A stretch of 64,000 bases of DNA, from assembly GCF_022919135.1 (NCBI RefSeq), contig NZ_CP095049.1, forward strand, positions 1,364,001 through 1,428,000, given 5' to 3'. The position numbers and the translations under genes were made by a program. Source of the stretch: Hymenobacter cellulosivorans. Lineage in GTDB: Bacteria > Bacteroidota > Bacteroidia > Cytophagales > Hymenobacteraceae. Every line of letters begins with the position of its first letter. Positions within the stretch are counted from its first letter, which is position 1. The notes under the pieces are model-generated. The model was not told where the DNA came from. It made no database searches and was given only the letters and a program-made list of their open reading frames with translations. Positions 27,857 to 36,750 of this stretch are shown here, piece after piece.

Positions 27857-28111
27857 CTAGCAGTAATTTCGCAGCTCTTTGTCATCAACGGCTACCAAAG
27901 CATCCAGGCGCAACTCGAAGCCGTCTTCCAGGCGCAGGTACTCCACTTTGTCTCGGATGAACAGGTCGGTGATGATGCCGGTGTAGGTGCTCGGTGGCGT
28001 GTCGGGCTCAGTGCGGTAGAGCAGGGTGCAGACTTGGCGGTTGGTGGCGCGGGCTTCCAGCTCGTCGTAAAATGAGCAGCTGATGGGTTGATAGTTTGCT
28101 TGGGCGGCCAT
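27857..28111 (-). CDS. Rof/YaeO-like (Rho-binding antiterminator family) protein
   Basis: 84 residues from the ATG at 28111; an upstream start at 28165 would add 18 residues. The pattern 'YQPISCSFYDELEARATNRQ', a middle beta-strand block and 'KVEYLRLEDGFELRLDALV' follows the E. coli Rof layout (YQPINCDDYDNLE ... VEYL ... LRLDKI). Rof binds the primary RNA site of Rho and blocks termination. In Bacteroidota such proteins are barely characterised, so the activity is inference. The membrane-protein gene upstream ends 59 bases away on the same strand. Confidence 0.65.
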   Translation of the reverse strand: MAAQANYQPISCSFYDELEARATNRQVCTLLYRTEPDTPPSTYTGIITDLFIRDKVEYLRLEDGFELRLDALVAVDDKELRNYC

Positions 28112-28169
28112 AAGGCAGGAATAGCTAGAGTGGGTGGGTTGATATCTACGGATTTCAACCCGCACCAGA

Positions 28170-29216
28170 CTATTCTGTTTCAGGTTTTGCAGCCGAACTC
28201 ACTGACTGGCGCAGCGGCCCGAACAGCGGGTGCCGGTCCAGAACAAGGGCTACGGCCACCACAACGGCCGGGCCAGCCAACACTAGTCGGTTTGTTTCGC
28301 CCGAAAGGAGCAGCAGAGCCAGCACGGCCAAGAGCAGCAGCAAGGTAGGGCCGGGCCGCAGCGGCCGCAGCCACTGCCCGATGCTGGCCGTGCCACCCCA
28401 AAAGCCGGTCAGCAGAATCAGGTTGAATAAACCGTACACTCCGGCCCAGGCCCCCAGCCCGCGGAGCAAGAGCCGCCAGTTCAAGTTGCTGACGAGGCTA
28501 CGGCTATAATCCAGGGTCGGGCTGATAGAGTTGCCCAATGTGGTTGGGGCCTCATTCGCCTCCACGGCCCAGTGTACAGCTACGAGGAGTAGCAGCCCGC
28601 CGGCCAGGGCCAGCAGTCGGGGCCGCCACCGCACAAAGCCGCCGTAGAGTACTGCCAAGGGCAGAAAGAGCAGGAAGAATTCATCGAGCACCGGGCCCAG
28701 CACCAGGACCGTAAGCAAGGCCGGTGCCGAGCGGGCGTGAATGGCATAATACAGGAGTGCTACCGCCAGCACCACCGCACTGTCTGCCAGTAGCAGGCCC
28801 GTCACGGAGGTGGCGGCTCCGCAGGTAAGCAAAGCCGCCATGCCCAGCAGGGCCGGACCAGCAGCGGCCCCGGCGGCGCGGGCAGTCCGGAAAGCTACTA
28901 GCCCGGCTCCGGCCAGCAGCAGCGTGTTGACCAGAAAAAAGCTGAAGCCGAACGGGGGCTTGTCGGCCGGCGAAATAAGATTGGCCACGCCCCGAGCCCC
29001 GTGGGCCAGGCCACCAGCCAGCAACGGCACCACGACTCGGTAGCGGTGGGGCACAGGCACCTTGAAGTCGCCTTGGGCCATGCGCTGGTAGTGTTGCTCA
29101 TCAACGGTATAGGCCGCCGGATGATTGACCAGCAGAAAATACGCATTGCCCCACAGCAAAGCCAGCGCCAGCAAATACACAAGCAGAAGCGACTGACGGG
29201 AAAGTGCGCGGGGCAT
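28170..29216 (-). CDS. Polytopic membrane protein, function unknown
   Basis: 348 residues with about ten hydrophobic segments, rich in Leu and Ala. The first loop reads 'YTVDEQHYQRMAQGDF', an acidic/aromatic loop resembling that of GT-C-type proteins, followed by 'HRYRVVVPLLAGGL'. The C-terminal part is a dense run of helices ending in a short basic tail. Function is not recognisable. Confidence 0.65.
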   Translation of the reverse strand: MPRALSRQSLLLVYLLALALLWGNAYFLLVNHPAAYTVDEQHYQRMAQGDFKVPVPHRYRVVVPLLAGGLAHGARGVANLISPADKPPFGFSFFLVNTLLLAGAGLVAFRTARAAGAAAGPALLGMAALLTCGAATSVTGLLLADSAVVLAVALLYYAIHARSAPALLTVLVLGPVLDEFFLLFLPLAVLYGGFVRWRPRLLALAGGLLLLVAVHWAVEANEAPTTLGNSISPTLDYSRSLVSNLNWRLLLRGLGAWAGVYGLFNLILLTGFWGGTASIGQWLRPLRPGPTLLLLLAVLALLLLSGETNRLVLAGPAVVVAVALVLDRHPLFGPLRQSVSSAAKPETE

Positions 29217-29280
29217 AGGGTGAGGTGAGAAGCAGAGAAGGGCCGGCCGGCAATGTTACGGGACTCCGGGCAGATTCATC

Positions 29281-29316
29281 GAAAAAGGCTCTTCCTTGGG
29301 GGAAGAGCCTTCTTTG
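29281..29316. terminator. Terminator of the GN-repeat protein gene
   Basis: AAGGCTCTTCC (29285-29295) pairs with GGAAGAGCCTT (29301-29311), with flanking A- and T-rich tails. Confidence 0.75.
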
Positions 29317-29333
29317 ATGATGAGTATGTAAGC

Positions 29334-29819
29334 TTAGTGCTTGCCTTTGCCGTGGCCGTTACCATTCCCTTTTCCGTTGCCATTACCATTACCACGGCCA
29401 TTACCATTCCCATTGCCCTGATAGCCGCCCCCGTTGACAATAACGGTCTGGTTGCCGCGCAATTTCTTGGCTTGGCCGGGGGGCATGCCGTGCGGGTGGC
29501 CTTTGTACTTGGTGCGGTATTCCTCAATGCGCACCCAGGGCTGGGCACCTACATAGTCGACTACCACGGGGTGAAACGTGCGCGGGTCGTAGCCGGCATT
29601 GGTGACCCGGCTCCACCGGCCCTGGCGCTGCACTACGTACTGCCGGTCGCGCACATCGTAGTAGCCATCAACCTCGGGAATGTAGTAATACTGGGTATTG
29701 GGCCCCACAGCCGGGCCCCAGGATGGTGGCGTAATGTTGATATTGACCTGAGCTTGGGCCGAAGTAGTGTGCAGAGCAAGGGCAAACAGGCCCGCGGCGG
29801 CGATTTTGAGCAGTTTCAT
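29334..29819 (-). CDS. Secreted protein with C-terminal Gly-Asn/Gly-Lys repeat tail
   Basis: 161 residues with a signal peptide ending 'SAQAQ'. The central domain has 'WGPAVGPNTQYYYIPEV', 'YYDVRDRQYVVQRQGRW' and 'HPVVVDYVGAQPW', a pattern frequent in short Bacteroidota periplasmic proteins. The last ~35 residues are low complexity: repeats of GNGNG, GNGKG and GHGKGKH. The tail is basic and glycine-rich and could bind nucleic acid, anionic surface polymers or metal (His at the end); no experiment is implied. Function unknown. Confidence 0.75.
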   Translation of the reverse strand: MKLLKIAAAGLFALALHTTSAQAQVNINITPPSWGPAVGPNTQYYYIPEVDGYYDVRDRQYVVQRQGRWSRVTNAGYDPRTFHPVVVDYVGAQPWVRIEEYRTKYKGHPHGMPPGQAKKLRGNQTVIVNGGGYQGNGNGNGRGNGNGNGKGNGNGHGKGKH

Positions 29820-30072
29820 GGGTCGGTGGGTTGAGATGAATGGAATGCAAAGCGGAACCCTGGCAAATACGACGCCAACCCGCTACAGTTCTGCTTCCGG
29901 CCTCAGGGCTCCAGACAAGACGATTAATTTATTTCCGGTGGGACAATCCGGGGTGCTGCGCTGTTGTAACTCCTCTGCTCGGTGCCTCTGCACTGGTGGC
30001 TCCCCGCAGTGCTAGGCGCTAAAACCACTGGCAAATAAGCTATTCGGGGTAGCCAAAGGGCCGCGTTTTGCG

Positions 30073-30080
30073 TACCTTTG
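30073..30080 (+). promoter_or_regulatory. -7 box of uvrA
   Basis: TACCTTTG matches TAnnTTTG, 23 bases before the ATG at 30104. No LexA-like palindrome was noticed. Confidence 0.5.
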
Positions 30081-30103
30081 CGGACTTATTCGACTCGCTT
30101 TGC

Positions 30104-33028
30104 ATGGCTAAGAAAACGACTGCCTCCCGTACTACTGCTAAATCACCTGCTCCCGTAGTAGCGCCGCCGGCTCCCCAGCCCCAGCGCGCCGCCGACGTGG
30201 AAGCACCCTTCATTGAGGTGTACGGTGCCCGGGAGCACAACCTGAAAAACGTGTCGGTCCAGATTCCTCGGGGCCAGCTGGTGGTATTCACCGGCATTTC
30301 GGGCTCGGGCAAGTCCAGCTTGGCCTTCGACACGATTTACGCCGAAGGCCAGCGCCGCTACATGGAGACGTTTTCGGCCTACGCCCGCTCTTTTATGGGC
30401 GGCTTGGAGCGTCCCGACGTCGACAAGATCGAAGGCTTGTCGCCGGTTATCAGCATCGAGCAGAAGACGACCTCGCGCAACCCCCGCTCCACGGTGGGCA
30501 CCATCACCGAGATTTACGATTTTCTGCGCCTACTCTACGCCCGCACGGCCGAGGCCTTCAGCTACGCCACGGGCCAGAAGATGATCCGGCAGAGCGACGA
30601 GCAGATCATCAACTACATCCTCAAGCACTTTGCCGACAAAAAGCTGGTGGTGCTGGCTCCCGTAGTGAAAGGTCGTAAAGGCCACTACCGGGAGCTGTTC
30701 CAGCAGATTGCCAAGCTGGGCTTCACCAAAGTGCGCGTCGATGGCGAACTGCTCGACATCACGCCCAAAATGCAGGTGGACCGCTACAAGATCCACGACA
30801 TCGAAATCGTCATCGACCGGCTCAAGGCCACCAAGGAAGACCGGTTCCGCCTCTCGGGCTCGGTGCAGAACTCGTTGACCCACGGCAAGGGCACGATGCT
30901 GGTGCTGGATTCGGACTCGGGCAAGACGCAGTTTTTCTCGCGCTTCCTGATGGACCCCACCACCGGCATTGCCTACGACGACCCGGCCCCCAACACCTTC
31001 TCGTTCAACTCGCCCTATGGTGCCTGCCCTACCTGCAACGGCCTGGGCGAGGTGCAGGAGATTACCGAGGACAGCGTGATGCCCGATAAGAAGCTGAGCA
31101 TCAGCCGCGGTGGCATTGCGCCCCTGGGGGAGTACCGCGACATCTGGATTTTCCAGCAGCTCAGCACTATTCTCAAGCGCCACAAGGCCAGTCTCTCCAC
31201 CGCCCTCGACAAGCTGCCCGCCGACCTGCTCGACAAGCTGCTCTACGGTGTGGAGGAAGAGGAGGGAAGTGACCCCAAAAAGGCCGGTTACGTGGAGCCC
31301 TTCGAAGGCATCATTCCCTTCCTGCGCCGCCAGATGGATTCCGACTCGGAGAACATCCGGACCTGGATTCAGGAATATACCCAGGCCAAAGAGTGCCCTG
31401 AGTGCCGCGGCTACCGCCTCAAGAAAGAGTCGTTGCACTTCAAGATTGCCGACAAGAACATCGGGGAGCTCTCGGTGATGGACATTGCCCAGCTGGCCCA
31501 GTGGTTTGAGGGTCTGGAAGACCGGATTTCTGACCGCCAGAACCTGATTGCCCGCGAATTGCTCAAGGAAATCCGTAAGCGGATCGGCTTCTTACTGGAA
31601 GTGGGTCTGGAGTACCTGAACCTGCACCGCTCGGTCCGGACCTTGTCGGGTGGGGAGTCGCAGCGGATTCGCCTGGCTACCCAGATTGGTACCCAGCTCG
31701 TGGGTGTGCTCTACATCATGGACGAGCCCAGCATTGGCCTGCACCAGCGTGACAACGAGCGCCTCATCAAGGCTCTGCAGCACCTGCGCGACATCGGCAA
31801 CTCGGTCATTGTGGTGGAGCACGACAAGGACATGATTATGAATGCCGACTACGTGCTCGATATTGGCCCCGGGGCCGGTATTCACGGTGGCAGCATCGTG
31901 GCCCACGGCTCCCCAACAGAGATTTTCCAGTCGGGCAGCCTGACCTCGCAGTATTTGAGCGGGCAAAAGCACATCGAGCTCCGCCGCCAGAAGCGCAAGG
32001 GCGACGGAGGCCAGCTGGTGCTGAAAGGCGCCACCGGCCACAACCTGAAAAACGTGACGGCCAAGTTCCCGCTGGGCAAGCTGGTCGCTGTAACGGGCGT
32101 GTCGGGCTCGGGCAAGTCGTCGTTGATTCACGACACGCTCTACCCAATTCTCAACCAGCACTTCTTCAACGCCAAGCGCGACCCGCTGCCTTACCAGAGC
32201 ATCGAAGGGCTGGAGCTGATTGACAAGGTAATCGAAGTCGACCAGTCGCCGATTGGGCGCACCCCGCGCTCTAACCCGGCTACCTATACCGGCGTGTTCA
32301 CCGAAATCCGCAGCCTGTTTGCGTCGTTGCCGGAAGCTAAAATCCGGGGCTACGGGCCAGGCCGCTTCTCGTTCAACGTGAAAGGTGGGCGCTGCGAAAC
32401 CTGCGAAGGCGCTGGCATGCGCACCATCGAAATGAACTTCCTGCCCGACGTGCACGTGCCCTGTGAATCCTGCAAAGGCCGGCGCTACAACCGCGAAACG
32501 CTGGAAGTGCGCTTCAAGGGCAAGAGCATCACCGATGTGCTCGACATGACGGTGGAAAAAGCTGTGGAGTACTTCGAAAACCAGCCTCGGATACTGCGCA
32601 AGATTCAGGTGCTGAACGAAGTAGGTCTGGGTTACTTGACATTGGGCCAGCAGGCCACTACGCTGTCGGGCGGCGAGGCCCAGCGGGTAAAGCTGGCTAC
32701 CGAGCTCGGCAAAAAGGACACGGGTAAGACCTTCTACATCCTCGATGAGCCGACCACCGGTTTGCACTTCGAAGATATCAACCACCTCTCTGACGTGCTC
32801 CAGAAACTGGTCGACAAGGGCAACACGGTGCTCATCATCGAGCACAACCTGGACCTGATTAAGGTGGCCGACCACATCATCGACCTCGGGCCCGAGGGCG
32901 GTGGGGGCGGCGGTACCATCGTGGCCCAGGGTACGCCTGAGCAGGTGGCCAAAGTCAAGAAAGGCCACACGGCCCGCTTCCTGGCTGAGGAGCTCAAAGT
33001 CAGTAAGTACGCCGAAGAAAAGGCGTAG
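30104..33028 (+). CDS. uvrA: Excinuclease ABC subunit A
   Basis: 974 residues from the ATG at 30104; the open frame extends to 30068 but that start would overlap the promoter box. UvrA is the damage sensor of nucleotide excision repair. Two ABC ATPase modules are visible: Walker A '[20 protein letters not shown]' and '[17 protein letters not shown]', with signatures '[16 protein letters not shown]' and '[16 protein letters not shown]'. Zinc-binding Cys pairs occur in 'CPTCNGLG', 'CPECRGYR' and the C-terminal 'CETCEGAG...CESCKGRRY' module. An N-terminal Ala/Pro/Lys-rich extension of about 35 residues precedes the conserved '[14 protein letters not shown]'. Confidence 0.97.
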   Translation: MAKKTTASRTTAKSPAPVVAPPAPQPQRAADVEAPFIEVYGAREHNLKNVSVQIPRGQLVVFTGISGSGKSSLAFDTIYAEGQRRYMETFSAYARSFMGGLERPDVDKIEGLSPVISIEQKTTSRNPRSTVGTITEIYDFLRLLYARTAEAFSYATGQKMIRQSDEQIINYILKHFADKKLVVLAPVVKGRKGHYRELFQQIAKLGFTKVRVDGELLDITPKMQVDRYKIHDIEIVIDRLKATKEDRFRLSGSVQNSLTHGKGTMLVLDSDSGKTQFFSRFLMDPTTGIAYDDPAPNTFSFNSPYGACPTCNGLGEVQEITEDSVMPDKKLSISRGGIAPLGEYRDIWIFQQLSTILKRHKASLSTALDKLPADLLDKLLYGVEEEEGSDPKKAGYVEPFEGIIPFLRRQMDSDSENIRTWIQEYTQAKECPECRGYRLKKESLHFKIADKNIGELSVMDIAQLAQWFEGLEDRISDRQNLIARELLKEIRKRIGFLLEVGLEYLNLHRSVRTLSGGESQRIRLATQIGTQLVGVLYIMDEPSIGLHQRDNERLIKALQHLRDIGNSVIVVEHDKDMIMNADYVLDIGPGAGIHGGSIVAHGSPTEIFQSGSLTSQYLSGQKHIELRRQKRKGDGGQLVLKGATGHNLKNVTAKFPLGKLVAVTGVSGSGKSSLIHDTLYPILNQHFFNAKRDPLPYQSIEGLELIDKVIEVDQSPIGRTPRSNPATYTGVFTEIRSLFASLPEAKIRGYGPGRFSFNVKGGRCETCEGAGMRTIEMNFLPDVHVPCESCKGRRYNRETLEVRFKGKSITDVLDMTVEKAVEYFENQPRILRKIQVLNEVGLGYLTLGQQATTLSGGEAQRVKLATELGKKDTGKTFYILDEPTTGLHFEDINHLSDVLQKLVDKGNTVLIIEHNLDLIKVADHIIDLGPEGGGGGGTIVAQGTPEQVAKVKKGHTARFLAEELKVSKYAEEKA

Positions 33029-33035
33029 TAAGCAT

Positions 33036-33096
33036 CTGAGCAGAAAGGAAAGAGGCCGTACCAAATGCTGGTACGGCCTCTTTCCTTTCTGCTCAG
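33036..33096. terminator. Bidirectional terminator, 28-bp perfect stem
   Basis: Arms 33036-33063 and 33069-33096 are fully complementary with loop aatgc. It separates the convergent uvrA and TMEM175-like genes. Confidence 0.85.
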
Positions 33097-33100
33097 GTAC

Positions 33101-33781
33101 CTAAGCCAGCGCCCGGGTGCCGTGCTTCTGCCGATATGTGGCTTCCAGGCGGCGGTAGCGGCGGCGGTTTAGGAAGGCTAGCAGCGGGAAGGCTACGGCA
33201 GGTATCATGCGCAGAGCAATCGGCGGCAGCACAAAAGCCAGGGCAATGCTGCTGATAAATACCACCGGCGACATCAGCGGGCGGGCAATATCAAGGTCGG
33301 GGTGCTCGTGCTCGGGGGCTGCTACCAGTTCGTGGCGGGCATTGCTCAAGTGGCGTTGCAGGACGATCTGCATGATGCCGGTAAACGCAATATTGATGCT
33401 GTACAGAATCCAGGGGGTGCGCAGCAGACTGTATTCACTCTGGTAGGCCGTCGTAAAGGGCATCAGGATAATGCTGAGCAGAAACAGCAAGTTTAGCCAT
33501 AGCAGCCGGTTGTCGAGACGGCGCACGAAGCGGAAAATCCGGTGGTGGGCCGTCCAATAGATGGCGATGATGAAGAAGCTCAGAAAAAAGCCGACAAACT
33601 TCGGAATCAGGTGAGCTAGGATGGACTGCACGCCCTGCTCAGTCGGGTGCTCCAGCTCGGGTACTTTAATCTCGATGACCAGCAGCGTAATGGCAATGGC
33701 AAAAACGGCATCGGTGAAGAGAATTACTCGCTCAATTTGGAAAGCGTCGCGGTTGTGCTGGGCTTTTTCGTTGCCATCCAT
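33101..33781 (-). CDS. TMEM175-family (DUF1211) potassium channel-like protein
   Basis: 226 residues with six hydrophobic segments. The family signature in helix 1 is present: 'ERVILFTDAVFAIAITLLVIEIKVPEL' (canonical RxxxFSDxVFAIAxTLL, with Thr for Ser). Bacterial TMEM175 proteins form tetrameric K+ channels of one six-helix repeat. The C-terminal tail is basic. The stop is about 5 bases from the terminator shared with uvrA. Confidence 0.88.
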   Translation of the reverse strand: MDGNEKAQHNRDAFQIERVILFTDAVFAIAITLLVIEIKVPELEHPTEQGVQSILAHLIPKFVGFFLSFFIIAIYWTAHHRIFRFVRRLDNRLLWLNLLFLLSIILMPFTTAYQSEYSLLRTPWILYSINIAFTGIMQIVLQRHLSNARHELVAAPEHEHPDLDIARPLMSPVVFISSIALAFVLPPIALRMIPAVAFPLLAFLNRRRYRRLEATYRQKHGTRALA

Positions 33782-33815
33782 AAGGTGTTGGGCCGGAAAT
33801 AGTGAGTCGGCTGGT

Positions 33816-33846
33816 CAAATATAGAGTTTGCTCTATCAGGCACCAA
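33816..33846 (-). promoter_or_regulatory. Promoter of the TMEM175-like gene
   Basis: On the minus strand, TTGG (33846 side) and TATATTTG (33823-33816) are about 20 bases apart. This is a good match to the Bacteroidota -33/-7 pattern, 35 bases before the ATG. Confidence 0.55.
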
Positions 33847-33875
33847 CTCAATCAGTTCAGAATCCGGTAGAATGC

Positions 33876-33909
33876 AAAAGCCGCTGCGGGTGTTTCCGCA
33901 GCGGCTTTT
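33876..33909. terminator. Terminator of the DUF4142 lipoprotein gene
   Basis: AAAAGCCGCTGCGG (33876-33889) pairs with CCGCAGCGGCTTTT (33896-33909), loop gtgttt. It ends 21 bases past the stop of the gene at 33930. Confidence 0.85.
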
Positions 33910-33929
33910 TACAGGCAAGCTCAACGCAC

Positions 33930-34634
33930 TTACATTTTCATCGTGCTGTGCTGCTTCGACATATCCAGGTGGCTTTGCACTACTGGCGTCACCTTGCCAA
34001 TGAAGCCTTGCAGGTCGGCATCCTTGGTCATCTGCTGGTGGGCCTTGAGCGTGTTCAGCGTTTTCTGGTGGTCGATTACCATCTGGTCCATGAACTTGGT
34101 TTCGAAGTCCTTGCCCGACAGCTTCTGCATGGTGGCCGCAATAGCCTTGTGCTCGGCATCCATGTCGGTCGGCAGCGTCACCTTTTTCTTGGTGGCAATG
34201 GCCTTCAGGTCGGCCGTCGACTTGGTGTGGTCCTTAATCATCATGTTGGCGTGGTCTTTCGCCGCGCCGGTTACACCTTTTTCGAGGGCCAGCTTGCTGA
34301 GCTGAATCTCGTTCTGGTCGCTGTGGGCCGCCGACATCATAAACTCAGGGTCGGTGGAGTGGGGCGCCGTGTCGCCGGGGCCAGCGCTACCGTTCATATC
34401 AGCCGGAGCCGTACGGTTGGCATCGGCACTACCCGCTTGGGTAGAGTCACCGGGCATGCTGGTCGAGGAGGTGTCGCCATTGGTGGCGGCGTTCATGTAG
34501 TTGTCACCGGCGTTACCACCCGCCTCTTCCGAGTTGGTGTTCGTTTCGGTGGTAGTCGTAGCGCTGTCGTTGCTGCTGCAGGCGCCCAGGGTGAGCAAAC
34601 TTGCACAGAGCAAGCTGAGAGGAATCCGTTTCAT
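33930..34634 (-). CDS. DUF4142 lipoprotein
   Basis: 234 residues. Signal peptide with lipobox ending at Cys19 (LGAC), then about 75 residues of disordered Ser/Thr/Asn/Asp-rich tether, then the DUF4142 ferritin-like helical domain ('EFMMSAAHSDQNEIQLSKLALEKG', 'DHANMMIKDHTKS', 'DQMVIDHQKTLNTL'). The many His/Glu on these helices resemble a metal-binding four-helix bundle, but metal binding is unproven. It belongs to a run of three lipoprotein genes with the acidic one at 34707 and a second DUF4142 at 34985. Confidence 0.88.
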   Translation of the reverse strand: MKRIPLSLLCASLLTLGACSSNDSATTTTETNTNSEEAGGNAGDNYMNAATNGDTSSTSMPGDSTQAGSADANRTAPADMNGSAGPGDTAPHSTDPEFMMSAAHSDQNEIQLSKLALEKGVTGAAKDHANMMIKDHTKSTADLKAIATKKKVTLPTDMDAEHKAIAATMQKLSGKDFETKFMDQMVIDHQKTLNTLKAHQQMTKDADLQGFIGKVTPVVQSHLDMSKQHSTMKM

Positions 34635-34706
34635 AGCGGGTAATTTTGGTTGGTAGGAAAAAGGGGTAAGAGGTATCCAGGGCAGTTTGGGTACAGAGAC
34701 GGGCCG

Positions 34707-34940
34707 TTACTCGGCCGGAGGGGTAGCGGCGGCGGCCGAGTCGCCGTCAGCGTTTACCGTAGCGCCGGCGTCGTTGTCGATTACTGTGGCATCAGCTTGC
34801 ACGCCGCCTTCGTCGGCAGCTTTGTCCATGTCGCTCACGGCTTCGCCGGCCGTACCGTCGGTGCGCTTTTCGGCGTTGTTGCAGCTAGAGAAAGAAAGCA
34901 CAGCCCCAAGGGCCAGCAAGGAGAAAAAGCGGATTTTCAT
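34707..34940 (-). CDS. Small acidic lipoprotein
   Basis: 77 residues: a signal peptide with lipobox ending FSSC (Cys20), then a wholly disordered mature part made of Asp, Ala, Thr, Gly and Glu. Composition resembles the linker of the neighbouring DUF4142 lipoprotein. It lies between the two DUF4142 genes, with 72 and 44 base gaps, so it is probably co-transcribed. Function unknown; possibly an anionic surface tether. Confidence 0.65.
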   Translation of the reverse strand: MKIRFFSLLALGAVLSFSSCNNAEKRTDGTAGEAVSDMDKAADEGGVQADATVIDNDAGATVNADGDSAAAATPPAE

Positions 34941-34984
34941 TGGTGTAGGTTGAAGTGGTTGATAAAAAGGTGCAATAGGGGGTA

Positions 34985-35578
34985 TTAAGGCAATTCTTCT
35001 ATCTGGTCGTTGAGCTTCTCAGCCATGTCCAGGTGTTCTTTCAGCACGGGCGCATACTTGGCCGCGAAGCCGCGAATGTCGCCGTCGTAGGCATCCTCGC
35101 TCATGTCCTCGAACTCGTCTGCGTCGCGCTTGTGGTCCTTGACCATGCTGGCCATGTACTGCTTGTCGAACTCAGTGCCGGTTAGGGCAGCTAGCTTGCT
35201 GTAGGTTTCCTGCTGCTCCTGGCCCAGACTGGCGGGCAATACCAGGCTTTTGCGGCCGGCCAGGGCCTTTAGGGCATTATTGGCTTCGCTGTGTTGCTCC
35301 ACCATGTGCTGGCCAAAGGTCTTGACGGCGGGATTGGTTGCTTTCTGCTGGGCCAGCTTACCTAGCTCCACTTCCAGCATTCCGTCGCTGGCGGCATTTA
35401 CCACAAATTCGGCGTCACGCTCTTGCTTTTCGGTCACGTTCTCGTCGCCGATGCGCTTCTCGTTCTGAAACTGCGCCTCTGCTACCGGGTCTTTCTTACT
35501 CGAATCAGGAGAGCAGGCCGCCAGTAGCACGGGCAGCAGCAGGGGCATAATTCGACGGGAATACGGCATCAGGAACAA
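34985..35578 (-). CDS. DUF4142 lipoprotein (second copy)
   Basis: 197 residues at most; starts at 35569 or 35548 would also keep the signal and the lipobox LAAC. The mature part has the same helical DUF4142 pattern as the gene at 33930: 'DAEFVVNAASDGMLEVELGKLAQQKA', 'FGQHMVEQHSEANNALKALA', 'MVKDHKRDADEF'. The two have diverged strongly, so the duplication is old or both were recruited. Probably a periplasmic or outer-membrane stress-related protein, as DUF4142 genes often are; this is inference. Confidence 0.88.
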   Translation of the reverse strand: MFLMPYSRRIMPLLLPVLLAACSPDSSKKDPVAEAQFQNEKRIGDENVTEKQERDAEFVVNAASDGMLEVELGKLAQQKATNPAVKTFGQHMVEQHSEANNALKALAGRKSLVLPASLGQEQQETYSKLAALTGTEFDKQYMASMVKDHKRDADEFEDMSEDAYDGDIRGFAAKYAPVLKEHLDMAEKLNDQIEELP

Positions 35579-35759
35579 AGCTGGATAAGTGAAAGAAACA
35601 GCGCGGCTATTCTATACGGCCTACCTGCTGAGTGGTTCAGTTTGAAATAGTTCCGTGTCCTGAAAAAAAAGTTGCCGCCCGGTTAAACTACCCGTACGTT
35701 TCGGCTTCTAACGGCTACAAAACCAGTTCTTAACCCTCACTTCTTCAACCCTCCCACTC

Positions 35760-36617
35760 ATGGCTACTGTTCCGCTTCGTTTATTAGGCTTCGCTGTGCT
35801 TACCAGCGGCCTGCTTTGCTTCACGGCTTGCAACAAAGACAACGACGCCGCCCCGGAAAACCTGGAGTCGGCGGAAGACAGTGGCAATGCGGAGGACGAA
35901 AACGCCGCCATTGGCGACATCATCGAAGTAGGGGGGCCTGATAATGAAAAGCTTTCCAATGGGCCGGTACGGGAGCCGGCCGACGCAGCCCGGGTATGGG
36001 GCACCTGTGCCACGCGTACCTATAATGCCGAAACCCGCACCCTGACCATTGACTTTGGCTCCACGAACTGCCTGTGTCCGAACGGCAAAACCCGCCGGGG
36101 CAAGATTATCGTCGTATTTGGTGGGCCGTACCGCCTCAATGGAGTGGTGCAGGCCGGGGCGTCGGCCACGGTATCGTTGGTCAATTACTTCGTCAACGAC
36201 AAGCAGCACACCGGCACCCGCGTGTTTACCAGCCTGGGCAGCGGCTCGTTCACCCTCGACGTGCAGAACGCCAGCATCATTACCCCCGATGGTACCCACA
36301 GCTGGACCTCGCAGCGTACCTATACCCGCACGGCCGGCTTCGGCACGACCACCATCCAGGACGATAAGTACCAGGTTAGCGGGCAGGCCAGCGGCACCAA
36401 CCGGAAAGGCGTGGGCTACACCGCCCAGATTCAGCAGCCACTGGTGAAAAGCTTTGCCCTGGGCTGCGCCCGGCACTTCACGGCGGGCACCGTGAATATC
36501 AGCAACTCCAAAGGCAAAAGCCTGGTGCTGAATTACGACCCGACCGGCTCCGAGGCATGCGACAATATTGCCAGCGTGACGGTAAATGGCGTGACGCGCA
36601 CAATTCGCCTCCGGTAA
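35760..36617 (+). CDS. Hypothetical lipoprotein
   Basis: 285 residues with a signal peptide and lipobox FTAC (Cys24). An acidic linker (about 28-60) leads to a domain of repeated beta-strands with two Cys ('GSTNCLCPNGKTRRGKIIV' and 'FALGCARHF') and a late 'GSEACDN'. The pattern of short alternating Thr/Ser/Gly strands suggests a beta-sandwich or a stack of strands at the cell surface. I recognise no named family. Confidence 0.75.
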   Translation: MATVPLRLLGFAVLTSGLLCFTACNKDNDAAPENLESAEDSGNAEDENAAIGDIIEVGGPDNEKLSNGPVREPADAARVWGTCATRTYNAETRTLTIDFGSTNCLCPNGKTRRGKIIVVFGGPYRLNGVVQAGASATVSLVNYFVNDKQHTGTRVFTSLGSGSFTLDVQNASIITPDGTHSWTSQRTYTRTAGFGTTTIQDDKYQVSGQASGTNRKGVGYTAQIQQPLVKSFALGCARHFTAGTVNISNSKGKSLVLNYDPTGSEACDNIASVTVNGVTRTIRLR

Positions 36618-36664
36618 CCAGAGTTATGGTTCAGTCTTACTTGCCGCCATCGGCATGTACCAGC

Positions 36665-36693
36665 AAAAGCGGCCCGGTATCCGGGCCGCTTTT
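36665..36693. terminator. Bidirectional terminator
   Basis: AAAAGCGGCCCGG (36665-36677) with CCGGGCCGCTTTT (36681-36693), loop tat. It lies between the convergent lipoprotein and PaaG-like genes. Confidence 0.85.
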
Positions 36694-36750
36694 CTTTTAT
36701 CGGGTTATGCTTAGGCTGAACCAGCAGCCCGGCTGTAGGGGTTCTACAGT

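Noticed and set aside
31592..33064. 490-codon open frame on the minus strand within uvrA
   Set aside because: uvrA motifs are complete on the plus strand; the opposite frame has no family similarity and is a codon-bias artefact.
34641..34648. TAATTTTG box on the plus strand near 34641
   Set aside because: It points right, into the back of nothing; the neighbouring gene is transcribed leftwards, so it is not its promoter.
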